From Haemonchus contortus (taxonomy: Eukaryota; Nematoda; Chromadorea; Rhabditida; Trichostrongylidae): 64,000 nucleotides of DNA. Below are positions 13,126 to 25,637 of this stretch, one piece after another. The notes beneath the pieces were generated by a model. The model had not been told where the DNA came from, ran no database searches, and was given only the letters and a program-made list of their open reading frames with translations. The stretch lies in NCBI GenBank assembly GCA_000469685.2, contig LS997567.1:20370108-20434107 (forward strand), read 5' to 3'. Position 1 is the first letter of the stretch, and each line of letters begins with the position of its first letter. A program made the translations under genes and the position numbers.

Positions 13126-14758
13126 TTTCTTTATATTTCAAATGGCGAGATAACGGCCGTACTGTTGTTGTGGAGCTCACGAAGAGCCCTTACATATTGA
13201 GTATTAACACCGTGGCACTGAGTCTTGTAGCGGTGGGGATGTGATTGATTGTACTGAACCCTCCGAAACCCTGCTTACTTGCATAGCTGTCCTTCATCTA
13301 GAATTCTGTCGATCCTGTTGAGGACGGCGCGTGTGAATAGTTTGTAGCTTACAGACAGCAGGTACATGAGGCGATAACTGCGAACATCTTTTGAATCTCC
13401 CTTCTTGGACAGCAGCACATCCTTGCTAGTTTTCCACAAAGTGGGACTTTGCATTCCGACAGGTACTGCGTGAGGAGTCTCGCCAGAGTTTGGGTAATAA
13501 CTAGCAGAAGACTCTTTAGATGTCATAGTCTGATCCTATTGGGACCAGGCGTCGTACAATTTTTCACCGGCGTGATGGTATGTCGAATTTTGGAAGGGAG
13601 ATCTAAAGGGACGACATATTCGTCTGGCATAATATAACGATAGGCAGGTAGACGTAGTTGTCGAAGAGATCAGAGTAGAAGTCATTGCCCTTCGGGATGC
13701 AGTAACAGTTCCGCCAGGACGACGAAGGCAAGTCATCTTGGTCTTGTAGTTGACGAAGCTCTGGCAAGCTTTGCCAACGCTCTTCCCAGCCCCGGCGGCT
13801 TTGGCCAGAATTGCTGCTCTTTCAGGCCTTCCTTTATCGCTTCTCTGCATGGCTTCGCAGTTCGGACGTTAGCTTGTTAATGTCCGCAGCTTTCGCGATT
13901 CCACGCTGGCGTATCATATCGAGGGTCTTCGAGAAAAACGCTTCTTGGCATCATTTAGATTCCCTGCTTTTCTGGCACTATGGTGAAGGTGTGCGACGAG
14001 TCGGTTGCATTCTTCATCGATGTTGCCTCTAATGGATTCTTCTCACGAGTTTGCAAGCGAAGTGAAGTGATCCTAGTTGACAACACTCCTGGGGATTTGT
14101 TTCCTCCACGCTCTGGAAAACAGAGTCTAGCGCGGAAGAGACGATGGTCTTATTCATTGTAGAACTTGCCCAACTCCCTAGCCTTTCTCCCTGTTCGTCA
14201 CCATTCGTGAGTCTTTATTTGGAGCTTTTCAGCCTTTCTTCTGGGGGCCAATCTTGGATGGAAATCACCGACGATAACTTCGAAGAAGGAGTGGTCTCCT
14301 CTGGAGGGTTCTCCAGATCCATATATAGCATACAGTGTGCTTTCAGCTTTTTCTCTTCGTAGCTCGATGTTTGAGCGTAGACAGCGAATATTATTAGAGC
14401 TGCCGTTAAGCCACATCTTCTGAACCGCAAACTTCCACTTTGAGTTATCTATCTAATGAACAATAGATGTTCATGGCCAAGTGCGTGTTGGCGAGGAACC
14501 ATTCACTGCCAAAGCCTTTGCTTTCGCATGTTTCAATGAGCAGTTCTCCATTTTCGAAAATGGCGACAGGCGGTACCTTCTCCTCTCAGTCAGTCCGATG
14601 GCGTCGCCCTTGATCTTCCTGCCTTGCATCACCATATCTTCTATACACGATTCCGATGCATGCGTTCGCGCATTGAAAGTGCAGATCGTCGTCTCAATAC
14701 TTCTTGTTTCGGGCAGCCTCTTATAACCATGAGATTTTAGCAGCCTCTCCCGAGCGGT

Positions 14759-15465
14759 CAGCTTCAGGGTAACTATAAAAACTTGACCACCCTTCTTTTG
14801 ACTGCTCCTAACCACTTTAACCAGAGGTGAATTTCCGGTCCTAGCCCCGCTTCCCTGTGCCAGCTCCACCCACTTCGAGGGCTTAACCACATTAGGTCCA
14901 TTACTTTAAGCATTTTTCCCGCATTCTAGAATTATGAAATTCTATTCTAGGCCCCGCCCACTTCAAGGGTTTGGCCACATTTGTTTCATTACCATAACTA
15001 CTTTTTACTGCATTCTAGAACGTTTCCGAACGAAGCTACAATCATTTTTGAAAAGTAGTTTTCAATTCAACGCACGCCCCCTATCATGGGCGGGGCTTCG
15101 CCTAGCTTACGCATGCCTAGAACTCACAAGGCCTTGCTCACTATTTTTATTTTTTTTCCTGGTCTCGACGCCTTCGTTGAATCGAGTTATGAATCTCAGT
15201 GGAAAGTACCGCTCACTGCGAGAACGCTCCGCCACCTTAAGTAAGTTTCCCTTATTTTAATCGTTAACCTATCTCTCACCTTTGCCCATTTTCCCAGGGT
15301 CTGGACTATTATGCTATCGAATTTGAAGAATTCGCCCATGATCCCTTCCAGTTTCTCCATTCCAAACTTGACTCGACTTCCCCAGGTGTTTCTTCAGGTT
15401 ATATCGAGTTTCCGTACAAACAAACAGACAGACAGATAGACAGAGCGCTTTATATATAATAAGGA
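14759..15465 (-). mobile_element. Helitron remnant H4 (5' part)
   Basis: The 5' end, on the minus strand at 15465, is the complement of GCGCTTTATATATAATAAGGA followed by T15466, with a TGTC/TGTT-type tract inside it. The body matches H1/H5/H6 (GGGCGGGGC, CTTTTGACTGCTCCTAACCA). The 3' half is missing: the sequence switches to the 5' end of RTE copy A at 14758. Confidence 0.75.
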
Positions 15466-15532
15466 TAGACATATATCCTTACTATATATATTATATACAT
15501 AATATAATATATATTATATATAATATACTCAA

Positions 15533-15972
15533 AGGCACAGTTCACGATGAAAATGGTTTCTCAGATTTCCCCTCTGAATTACACAGTGGCTCCCAAGAGT
15601 AACAGAAAGGAGGCTGTCGGGCCCAAAAATTCAAGAGCTAGGAAAAGCGTGGAAAAGGTGGGTTATTTTTGTTGTCAATAGTGTTTTTGTTAACTTATGC
15701 TTATGAGTGGATGGCCTTTGAAAGGACATTTTTGCTCACTGTAGTCAGCTATTCGCACCGGGACTCACACGTACGCAGTGACGGACATTGTTTATACTTC
15801 GTTTTTCTGGTCTTGTTCTCGTCTAGCCTCTTTTTTACGACTTTTTAGTAGCCTTCATATCACTTTGGAAGCGGCAATCCGTGCTTTCTCCGCCTCCATC
15901 GCACTGTTCTCCAACTTCTCTTCCCTTTTCCGTCATGATCTGAATAACCCAAAATAATCGTAGACTGTGCCT
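15533..15972. mobile_element. MITE, 440 bp, AGGCACAGTTCAC ends
   Basis: The left end AGGCACAGTTCACGATG and the right end complementary to AGGCACAGTCTACGATTATT form inverted termini. The flanking four bases are TCAA and TCGA, a decayed version of the TTAA seen at related elements. It has no coding sequence. The interior resembles that of the outer MITE at 52484-53672. Confidence 0.7.
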
Positions 15973-15986
15973 TCGAGTAAATATTA

Positions 15987-16837
15987 GGTGTTTCAGAAAG
16001 TTCTGTCGTTTTTCAATGCTCAGCTTTCAGTGCACATATCTCGGCTCAACGAAACTTTATCAATCGAGATAAAAACCATTATTATATACACATTTTTGCC
16101 AACGAGTGGCAATCTTGCCTATCCCGGTTGCATAGAACTCTGGAGATCTAGAAGCGATGAATTCGAGGAAGGTCGATTTGAAATCGTGTCGATTGTTCAA
16201 GAGTTTCTCTTGGAGGAAGATGTCGAGAAGCTTAAAAAAGTGGTAGTCGACTGGAGCGAAGTCTGTTGGGTACGGTGGGTGTGGCAGAGTCGTAGCCAAG
16301 CTCGTTCAGTTTCTTAAGGGTGGTCTGTGTGACATGGTGTTCACCAATCCAGGGCTCATGAGCTGCGGCTTCTGGTGCATTTCGTCGATATCCTGGCAGT
16401 ATCTTTCAGCTTTGAAAGTTTCACCCGGATTCAAAAAGGTATGATGAATTAAACCAGCCGTTAACCCCAAACTACCACTATCACCGTCTGCGAGAATTTC
16501 GTTGCTGTTACGGAATTTCTCGAACCATCGCTGTGCAGTACGTGCAATCGTTGCTCCATGTCCAAACGCTGCGTTGATATCTCGAGCCGTGTCCGCTGCA
16601 TTCCTGCCTAGTTTGAATTGGAGAAGGAATATGGTGCGAACTTCTCGTTTGTCCATGTTTTTTCCAAGCTTTTGCAAGAGCTAGGAGGTCACTATGAGGC
16701 GAAGCTGATGCAACAGTCAGAAAGAGCAAGAAATGCGCTTTCAAACGGTGTACTACATAACAGCAGGGCAACGATTTATAACTCAGAAAAGAGCGTATAA
16801 AAGTAGATCATCCAAAACGACAACTTTCTGAAACACC
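15987..16837 (-). mobile_element. Internally deleted mariner, 851 bp
   Basis: Inverted ends GGTGTTTCAGAAAGTTCTGT and the complement of GGTGTTTCAGAAAGTTGTCG are flanked by TA on both sides (15985-15986 and 16838-16839). The transposase lies on the minus strand and lacks its centre; see the pseudogene entry. It lies between two AGGCAC-type MITEs. Confidence 0.85.
16060..16677 (-). pseudogene. SETMAR-like mariner transposase, deletion derivative
   Basis: The N-terminal part (16306-16677) is a helix-turn-helix DNA-binding domain typical of mariner transposases: MDKREVRTIFLLQFKLG, then TARDINAAFG and TAQRWFEKFRNSN. It runs directly into a late block (LNPGETFKAERYCQDIDEMH), so the first catalytic Asp region is missing. 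The HDNARPH block with the second Asp is also lost. A frameshift then leads to the C-terminal part (16060-16299): LPHPPYPTDFAPVDYHFFK, EFIASRSPEFY and RWQKCV. With two catalytic residues missing it cannot act, but the DNA-binding half is nearly clean. Confidence 0.85.
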
Positions 16838-16846
16838 TAATATTAA

Positions 16847-19498
16847 AGGCACCGTTCACTTAAATTTGGGTAATCCAGATTATGATGAAAAATGGAAGAC
16901 AAGATCGAAACTAGTGCGACTGAGGTGAAGAAACTGCGTGCATTGGTGTTTCCAAAGTGAAAAAAGGCTTCGAAAAACCGTTAAAAAGGGGGCTGGACGA
17001 GAATGAAACAAGAAAAATGAAGAAGGTGGGGCGCCCGGGCGAGCTGAACAGTGCGTTTCACGGCGCGCGTGTGGGTCCTGATGCGAATAACAGACAATGG
17101 TAAGCCAAAATTCATTCACTCATATGCATAAATAAACAAAAAAACCCTAGTAACAGTAAAAGTAGCTCACCTTTTCCAACCTCTAGAAGTAGGAAATTAA
17201 ATAAGGGATCGCGGCAGCAAAAAGAAAACAGAGGAAAAAAGGTTGGGAGAAAAACATCGCCTCATCACTCGGCGATTAGCTGATTGTGCTGGGTCCTAGA
17301 ACGAATAATAGCAATATGTATTGTTTCGCCACTCTGTCTCGTCTAAGACACCGATCGAGAGGCGAGAACGCGAACTACGGCAACAACGGGGCTTCCGCTA
17401 TGCCCTTAGCGCCGAGATTATGGGAGCGGTAGGGTTCCTTCTACCGCCCATGGGGGGCGCTGAGTATTCCTAAAGGAGGAACTCACAAGCGAAGGATACT
17501 TGGTCGCAGTGGCCATTCAAGATGAGATGTATACCCCCGTAGGTGGTTTCGAACGCTGATCCCAAATCTGTATTCCAAATCTGCGAAACGATTCTGGGAA
17601 CAAACTTACGGGACCGGAGCTTCCCTGTGTTATACCACTGCGCTGAACGGATCATCGAGCCGAGCAAAGCCCTTACCTGTGCAACGGTGGCCTGGGGGAT
17701 AGTGCGGTGGACAGGTAGGCATGACATCAAGGTTCGATTCCTTAATGCATGGGCTCGTTTTGCTTTTCAATAAAATGCGTCCTAAACGCTTGCAAAACAT
17801 TTTTGGGCTTAATGTTGGGCGTCTACAGGGTTCCCTCACAATTTAGGACTCCGAGGAATAGTAATCCAATAAAAATTTTTCATACCGCTACTAGCCGAAT
17901 ATATACATACGTCTCCCTACCCTGAACAGTAAAGATGGTGTTTTGAAATCTTCGGCAGCTCCTCGTACTTACGGTAGGCGGCGGCCGAATGACTCATCCG
18001 ACCAGAGCCCTCTTTGGCAAAGATACGGTCCACAGATTCTAGGAGTAGTGCCCGCGCTTTCGAAGCGGTGGTACAAGTTAACTGGCACTGTTGAAAAAAT
18101 ACTGTAGAACAATGGTTTATCTCTTTGTGTGCACATATGATTATCCATTGATTCTATTCATGGTGTAAATGCCCTTTCATGAGGTAAGCGTGGTGGAGCG
18201 GTGGGGCATGATACCACGGCTGCCCCCAAAATCCTGTATCCATCTGTGAATTGTTCTGAATTTTCCCCCTATGAGCCTTCATTGTTGATTTGAAGCGGTA
18301 TCCAGTGGAAATGACTGTCGTGCAATGGGACTCTTTTATTAATTTTATGATAACTTATCCTTACAATTTATCCGCTAATCTTCATAAGTAGGCAGACCGA
18401 CTAGCTTGTTTTGCACCTGATAGTTGCACATAATACATCGTAAGTTATCAGCAATAGATCATTTCGAAAGCTCATGCTCTCCTAATTTCCGTAGACGGCC
18501 CTCTGTCTTGATGATGCAGAACGCGTTTCTCATGCTCGAGAAGGTGCGGCTTCTTTCAAAACTCAAGCTATAGAAGACTATAGACTCTTCCACCAGTGCC
18601 ATGAAATTGGAGCTCATGGGCCAGATCACAAACATGAGGGCTACGTTTCACTTCGGAGAATCTGTATCCCCACAAACGTAGTAAGTTTCATTTGCGAAGC
18701 TACGGGTCCATCGTCGCCGTCCTCATCAGACGACCGGAGAGGATCAATGTGATCGTCTTTCACGAATTCGACTTCTTTGCAAAGGGTAACGGGCTTGTTT
18801 TCATAGTATCGATAAGTACGATTCGAAACCGCTTCATTACCGCCTCTTGGATAGTGTTGCTGTCTACTTCATGCTACAAGAAAAAATTCCTTCACGAAAT
18901 ATGATGACCTCACATTCTTCAAAAGATTCGCTAGTAACGTGTTGAAGAGCGTTTGATCCGATGAATCATTTGAAATCTTCCTCCTTGAAGCCTTTGAGGC
19001 TCATTTTAAGCAAATATTTAGAATTCCTCTTTGGCTCGAATGGAGCTCCACTTTTATTCGGCCGATGAGAGGCAAAAAACTTGCCTTGTAATACCTCTCC
19101 AGTGCTCCTAAATTGTGAGAGAGCCCTGTAGATGCCCAACATCCAGCCCAAAAACGTTTTGCAAGCGTTTAGGACGCATTTTATGGGAGAGCAAAACGAG
19201 CCCATGCATCAAGGAATCGAGCTTTGATGTCATGCCTATCAGCCCACCGCACTATCCCCCAGGCCACTGTTGCACAGGTAAGAGTTTTGCTCGGCTCGGT
19301 GATCCGTTCAGCGCAGTGGTATAACACAGAGAGGCCCCGGTCCCGTAACTTTGTTCCCAGAATCGTTTCGCAGATTTGGAATACAGATTTGAGATCAGCG
19401 TTCGAAACCACCTACGGGGGTATACATCTCTGCTAGAATGGCCTCTGCGACCAAGTATCCTTCCCTTGTCAGTAACCTTTTTATCGTGAACGGTGCCT
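16847..19498. mobile_element. TTAA-flanked MITE (piggyBac-like) carrying a foldback insertion
   Basis: The ends AGGCACCGTTCAC and its inverse are flanked by exact TTAA on both sides (16843-16846 and 19499-19502). Without the foldback element at 17486-19468 and its 3-bp duplication the MITE is 666 bp. That is nearly the length of its sister at 21399-22061, to which it aligns throughout. TTAA duplication is the hallmark of piggyBac transposition. The terminal bases are not the usual CCY, so the class is probable rather than certain. Confidence 0.8.
17486..19468. mobile_element. Foldback element with arms of about 375 bp, 1983 bp
   Basis: Long inverted arms (about 17486-17860 and 19090-19468) begin CAAGCGAAGGATACTTGG / CAAGGGAAGGATACTTGG and surround a 1.2-kb loop with no recognised gene. 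The 3-bp duplication TCA occurs at 17483-17485 and 19469-19471. The sister MITE at 21399-22061 has the empty site (AACTCAGAAACC). The arms contain motifs like tRNA promoter boxes (GCGCAGTGGTATAAC near 19306-19320 and GCGTTCGAAACC near 19397-19408). The arm sequence is a diverged relative of the arms at 56820-61253. Confidence 0.85.
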
Positions 19499-21398
19499 TT
19501 AATGAAGAAGGTCAATGAAGGTTCTCCCACGCAATGGTCTGTCGAGCACTAGAAACGTTGGCAAGAGGCATTGGACCATACAAGTCGATGGTAGCGAGGA
19601 AAGCATGTGACAGGGCGACAGGTTGCCTACCCCTTTGGTAAGCGGATTTTTCCTCTTGCGAGTCATTGTCCTTAGTCCAGAATGCAAAAACTTAGACGTA
19701 ATCTACCGAGCTATTTGTGCGCAACTTAACGCATGGAAATAGATTCGGTCGCGACCATAGCCGGACGGGCAGGGGGACTCAAGCAAGAGGTCACCTTCTT
19801 TCCAGCTCCTCGCATAACTGCCCCAGCCGCAGCTTCGAACACGAAGCAGCATTCCGGTCAAGGTATACTTCCGCATGACTGGGAAGTACCGGAACCTTGC
19901 ATTGAGTCACATGATAAAGGAATAAAGTCTTGGAGCATTAATCAATCCCGTCAGAAGGATGCGTTCACGCTTTAGACTTCCGTTCAAAATCGTATTGGTG
20001 TATTGAATGCGTATGGATGTGCATGTCGGTGCTTCTAAACTCCCAGACGAGTCTGTCTGGTACCAAATAGATGGAGGGCTTGTTCGGCCCAGGCGGATAA
20101 AACATAACAAAGTGAAAAAATCGAAAAAGCAAAATTATCATTATTTTTACAAGAACTAGGATTGGTTAAAGCCGGACACGCCCACACGCTGCCCGTTTTA
20201 CCCTTCCACCACGTTGAGGTGGGCCATCGGAAGGTCTATGAACGTTTCGATCCTAAACCCGTTAACGACCGCGTGCCCCACACCACACCAAGTCGTGCTC
20301 CTGGGATCGCGTGACCCGTCGGCGTGCCTCGTTATCTACACTATTTATTATATGTACGTTTTTGTTTTTGACGCTTCCAAGTATCAGCTTGGCTCACAAC
20401 ATCCTAGATTACCTTTAGGTCTAGAGGTCCAAGAATTGTCCACTTCCAACCATAGGTAGTTATGGTGACTTTGAGGCGATGTAAGGGTTTGTATTGGCCA
20501 ACTTGCAGCTTCTAACGCGAAGATAGAAAGCCTCGCATAACTGGGAATTACCGGAACTTTGCATTAGAATACTAAAGAACTACGAAAACTCGGTATTTGC
20601 ACATTAGTAGGTGTGGCAAAAACGGACACGCCCGCACACCGCGTTGAGGTGGTAGGCCAGGGGGATAGTTATCGTAGAAAACGAAAATTCATATCAAGTC
20701 AATATTGAAAGGGGCAAAATCGGGGGTTATTTTTTGGTCATACTGCGCTGGCTTTCCTGAACTATTACTCATGTTACTTGTAATAGTTTGGGAAAACACT
20801 CAAAACAAAATTTTTGTGGTACCTGGTGCATTTTGACGAGGCCCTTTTGACACAATTTATAGGCACGCCCTTTTTCTTCGGATTCTCCTTCTAGCAATCA
20901 GTGCATCCTCTCTGGTTGTATTTTGCACTTTCATTCCAACTTGTGAATCGTTTTTGGAGTGACAAGCTTGCCGATAACTTTCTGAAGCATGGGTTCCACA
21001 AGTCTACCACTACAATGCTGTCTGCCTCTAATCAATGCATCAAAGATTTGAGGCCAAAATTCATTCCTCGTGTCTGGACAAAGTTTCGTGATATTTCGCT
21101 GGCTCTGGATCCCACAAACCATCAACCATCGCGGTTCAAGGATGAGTTGAGCAGTTCCTAACTACCTTTAGAGCTTAACAAGCTAAATGTGGCTGTACAG
21201 CATAGCGCGTACGTTTTGTGGATGACTCATCACTCTTGTGACATTTCAATGGAACCTTATCTCGAAAAACGGTTGTGTAAAAGTTTAGGTTGCTTCTGGG
21301 ACCGTGTGGCTCGCAGGCAGGTCACAACATGAGCTCTCGAAAAGCGCGCCCGACCCCAAACAATAGACGTCTAAAAGGCGTGGTCGCCAATGGGTTAA
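19499..21398. other. Spacer with a diverged direct duplication
   Basis: No gene is recognised. A segment at about 19808-20230 recurs in shortened form at about 20529-20660: shared phrases are CCTCGCATAACTG, TACCGGAAC(C/T)TTGCATT, GGACACGCCC and GTTGAGGTGG. An open frame at 20901-21161 has no recognisable domain. Confidence 0.45.
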
Positions 21399-22061
21399 AG
21401 ACACAGTACGCGATAACTTTGGATAATCCAGGTAATGACGAAAAATCGAAGGTTATATGGAAAGTAGTGCGATGAAGGCGGAGAAACTGCGTGAATGATG
21501 TTTTGAAAAAATGCTAGGAAAAATCCTTACCAAAAGAGGGGGGGGGGTGGACAGAATGAGACCAGGAAAATGAAAAAGAAGGGGAAGTTTGGACGAGCTA
21601 TACAATGTGTGTCAGTGCATGCGTGTGGCCCCTAGTGCGCATAGCTGACTACGGTAGGCAAAAACTCATTCATAAACAAAGTTAACAAGAAAAACCCCTA
21701 GTAATAGTAAAAATAGCCAACTTTTTTCAGCTTCTTGAGGTAGAAAATTAGAATTAGGATCGCAGCAGTAAAAAAACAACAGAGAATAAAAGAGTAGGAG
21801 AAAAACATCGCCTCATGACTCGGCGATCGTCTGATTGTGTGTGGGTCCTAGAACGAACATTGCAATCTGAATTGCCTCGACACTCGTCTGACGTAACACC
21901 GATCGAGGGGCGGGAAGTCCGGACAATCCGGTAGCGGGGCTTCCACTATGCCCTAGCTGTTGAGTTTTTGGACTCGACAGCGTCCTTCCTGTCACCCTTG
22001 GGAGCCACTGGGTATTCCTAGGGGGAGAACTCAGAAACCATTTTTATCGTTAACTGTGCCT
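21399..22061. mobile_element. TTAA-flanked MITE, 663 bp, empty sister copy
   Basis: The left end AGACACAGTACGCGATAACT and the right end complementary to AGGCACAGTTAACGAT are flanked by TTAA (21395-21398 and 22062-22065). The interior aligns with 16847-17485 plus 19472-19498. It lacks the foldback element, so it serves as the reference for that insertion site. Confidence 0.85.
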
Positions 22062-22065
22062 TTAA

Positions 22066-22522
22066 TGGTAACAGTTTTTGACCAGGGTCAATTTGTACTC
22101 CTCGTTATGGGAGTTCCTGACTACTCATTTTTTAGAAAGGAAAGGGAAGGAGCAGTGGTAGTTCTCAGTAAGGCATTTCAACCTTCACATAAGAAGGGGA
22201 GAGCACGCCATCCGACCGATATTTTTAAAAACTGCTGAGAGGCGTAATGCAATTCGTATATTCAGATAAGCCTTATTCCGCGCAAGCTCCTTCCACTGTA
22301 AATGAAGTCTAATTTGGGACATGCTATGTAGGCAACAGGTTTCACCCCTATGCACCTACCTCGTTTATCGAAATAGGTTGACCACTGTTCCTTTGAAAAC
22401 CTCTCGTCACCGTTTTTCGGACTTATCAGATTATAGGTTCGCAAGACCTACAACTGATAGTGTAGCGGGACTCGAGTTCATGTCTGGGGTGACAACAGGT
22501 GTGATACATACTTTATTATTAA
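22066..22522. other. Spacer, possible retrotransposon fragment
   Basis: No gene is recognised. About 22470-22512 (FMSGVTTGVIH on +) matches a stretch at about 34130-34165 (minus), so both may derive from the same old retroelement. Helitron H5 is inserted directly beyond it. Confidence 0.3.
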
Positions 22523-23711
22523 CCAGTTTGGCTATGCACGCTAACGCGCGCAGTGTATGTCGACGGCCACTTATCCACGATGGAGTCGTTCAGCGGAATT
22601 TTGGATAATCAGAATAAGATAGTTTTCTCTGGATTCGAACGCTGCTGAGGGCATCACGCTCGATATGTTTCGTTTGAGCACAATTATTAGTGGTTGCTCC
22701 TAATTCCGTCCATCTCAGTGCAAACCCTAACCACTATAAACTTGACCACCCTTCTTTTGACTGCTCCTAATCATTTTTTCCGCATTCTAGAAAGTTTTTG
22801 AAGGGAGGAGTTTTGTCCTAGCCTCGCTTTCCTGTGCCAACCCCGCCCACTTCTAGAATTTGACCACATTTGTTCCATTACCTCTTCTCACTTTTTTTTT
22901 TACCTCTTCCCACTTTTCCCCGTGTTCTAGAACGCTTCTGAACAGAGTTATGAAATTTTGATCTAAGCCCCGCCGACTTTAGTGCCAACCCCGCCCACTT
23001 CTAGAATTTGACCACATTTGTTCCATTACCTTTCCCACTTTTTCCCCACGTTCTAGAACATGAGAATTATGAAATTTTGATCTGAGCCCCGCCTACTTTA
23101 GTGCCAACCCCGCCCACTTCGAGAATTTGACCACATTTGTCCCATTACCTCTTCCCACTTTTTCCCCGCGTTCCAGAACGTTTCCGAACGAAGTTAAAGT
23201 CATTTTTAAAAAGTAGCTTTCGCGTTAACGCACGCCCCGTCCGCCGTGGGCGGGACTTCGCTGAATTTACGCATGCCCAGCACGCATAAGGCCTTGACCA
23301 CTCTTTTGACTTCCTTTCCTTGCCCCGACGCCGTCGTTGAATCGAGTTATGAATCTCTGTGGAAAGTACCGCCCACTGCAAGAACGCTCCGCCCACCGCC
23401 GGTAAGTTTCCTTTATTTTGATTATTGACCCACCCCTCAGCTTTGCACATTCTTTCCCGGGGTCTGGACTGTTATAAGAGCGAATTAGAAGAATTTGCCC
23501 CTTGCCTCGCCCAATTCCGGCGCATGCCCCGCCCCTTGGGGCGGAGCTCCCCTGAGCTCACATGTGCTCTGTTGCTCTTGCCCTATCCTCAACCCATTCC
23601 AAACTTGACCCGACCTCTCCAGGTGTCTGTTCACCTTATATCGAATTTCCGTACAAACAAACAAACAAACAAACAGACAGACAGACGCGAGCGCTTTATA
23701 TATAGTAAGGA
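22523..23711 (-). mobile_element. Non-autonomous Helitron H5
   Basis: On the minus strand the 5' end is TCCTTACTATATATAAAGCG at 23711 and the 3' end is CTGG at 22523-22526, preceded by the hairpin TGCGCGC-GTTA-GCGTGCA. The flanks on the + strand are A22522 and T23712. A (GTCT)/(GTTT) tract lies just inside the 5' end. The body carries GGGCGGGG boxes in units related to H1. No coding sequence is present. Confidence 0.85.
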
Positions 23712-23713
23712 TA

Positions 23714-25637
23714 CCAGTTTGGCTATGCACGCTAACGCGCGCAGTATACGTCGACGGCCACTTATCCACGATGGAGTCATTCAGCGGAATGTTGCATAAT
23801 CAGAATAAGATAGTTCTCTATAGATTCGAACGCTGAACTGCTGTGAGCATCACGCTCGATATATTTGAGCACAGTTGTTAGTGGTTGATCATAGCTCCGT
23901 CCACCCTAGTGCAAACCCTTTCCACGGTAAACTTGACCACCCTTCTTTTGACTGCTCCAAACCATTTTTTCCGCATTCCAGAAAGTTTTTGAAAAGATGA
24001 ATTTTTGGCCCTAGCCCCGCTTCCATGTGCCAGCTCCGCCCCCTTCGAGGACTTAACTAAATTTGTTTCAATTCCTCTCACCATTTTCTACCCGCATCCC
24101 AGAACGTTTCTGAATAGAGTTATAACTTTTTGACCTAAGGCCCGCCCACTTTGGTGCCAGCCCCGCCCTCTTCCGGGATTTGACCATATTTGTTCTTTTA
24201 CACCTTGACACCTTTTTGCCGCATCCGAGAACGTTTCTGGATAGAGTTATAAATTTTTGACCTAAGCCCCGTCCTCTTCGTAGACTCGGCCACACTTGTT
24301 CCACTACCTCTAACCACTTTTTTCCCGCACTCTAGTACATTTTTGAACAGAGTTATAAGCCTTGATCTAAGCCCCGCCCACTTTGGTGCCAACTCCGCCC
24401 ACTTTCGGGATTTGACCACATTTGTTCCATTACCTTTCCCACTTTTTCCCCACGTTCTAGAACATCAGAATTATGAAATTTTGATCTGAGCCCCGCCTAC
24501 TTTGGTGCCAACTCCGCCCACTTTCGGGATTTGACCACATTTGTGCTTTTACACCTTGACATATTTTTGCCGCATCCCAGAACGTTTCTGAATAGAGTTA
24601 TAAATTTTTGATCTAAGCCCCGCCCACTTTGGTGCCAACCCCGCCCACTTTCGGAATTTGACCACATTTGTCCCATTACCTCGGGTGTGGTACGATTCAC
24701 GCGTTAATATAACGAGGTCATCGGACAAAACGCGCTAGAACATCATGCCTACCATCATAACGGAAGAAATAGGAACTTATAAGTAGAATAAGTAAAAAAA
24801 TGACCAACTATGCACGTTTACAAAGGGATTGCGTTTACTAGGATCAGAAAATTTGAAGGTATTTTTATTTTGAACGCTTGACACGTAAACTGTTGACTTA
24901 TGAGGTGAATTCTCAATCTCGAAGGGGCTTTTTTTGCCATAGTGAAGAGATTTACTCTATTCATGGTGAAGCCGTGGACTACTGCAAATTTATTCGGTCC
25001 ATCTCAACAGAAAAGTGCTGAAACGATGCTGCGTGCGCGAAGAGCTCTAAGGGGGTCACGCGTGAATCGCGCCCCCCCCCCATTACCTCTAATCACTTTT
25101 TTTCCGCATTCTATAACTTTTCCGAACGAAGTTACACTCATTTTTGAAAAGTAGCTTTCACCTCAACGCGCCCCCCCCCCCCTCGTGGGCGGGGCTTCGC
25201 TATACTTAAGCATGCTCAGCACGCATAAGGCCTTGCTCACTCTTTTTATTTTTTTCCCTGGCCTCGACGCCTTCGTTAAATCGAGTTTTGAATCTCTGTG
25301 GAAAGTACCGCCCACTGCGAGAACGCTCCGCCCACGGTAAGTTCCTTTATTTTGATTATTGACCCATCCCTCAGCTTTGCACATTTTTTCCCGGTGTCTG
25401 GAATGTTAAGAAACCGAATTAGAAGAATTCGCCCATGACCCCGCCCAATTCCGGCGCATGCCCCGCTCCTTGGGGACGGAGCTCCGCTAGGCTCACATGT
25501 GCTCTGTTGCACTTACCCTATGCTCATCCTATTCCAAACTTGACCCGACTTCTCCAGGTGTTCCTTTAGGTTATATCGAATTTCCGTGCAAACAGACAGA
25601 CAGACAGGCAGACAGAGCGCTTTATATATAGTAAGGA
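23714..25637 (-). mobile_element. Non-autonomous Helitron H6, head-to-tail with H5
   Basis: The 5' end at 25637 is TCCTTACTATATATAAAGCG and the 3' CTGG lies at 23714-23717, with the same hairpin as H1 and H5. The flanks are A23713 and T25638. Only the two bases TA (23712-23713) separate it from H5, giving a same-orientation tandem. It holds tandem GGGCGG units (about 24100-24680) and a separate 397-bp MITE at 24683-25079. Confidence 0.85.
24683..25079. mobile_element. MITE with about 10-bp target duplication, copy 1
   Basis: The ends GGGTGTGGTACGATTCACGC and the complement of GGGGGGCGCGATTCACGCG are inverted. A direct repeat CCATTACCTC flanks the element (24673-24682 and 25080-25089). The poly-C end makes the exact right border uncertain by a few bases. 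Copy 2 is at 43688-44090. A 9-10 bp duplication suggests a MULE-mobilised element; an 8-bp hAT duplication is the alternative. Confidence 0.75.

Noticed and set aside
14471..14890. A 139-codon open frame joining Helitron and endonuclease sequence
   Set aside because: It is an accidental fusion across the junction of RTE copy A and the Helitron remnant H4.
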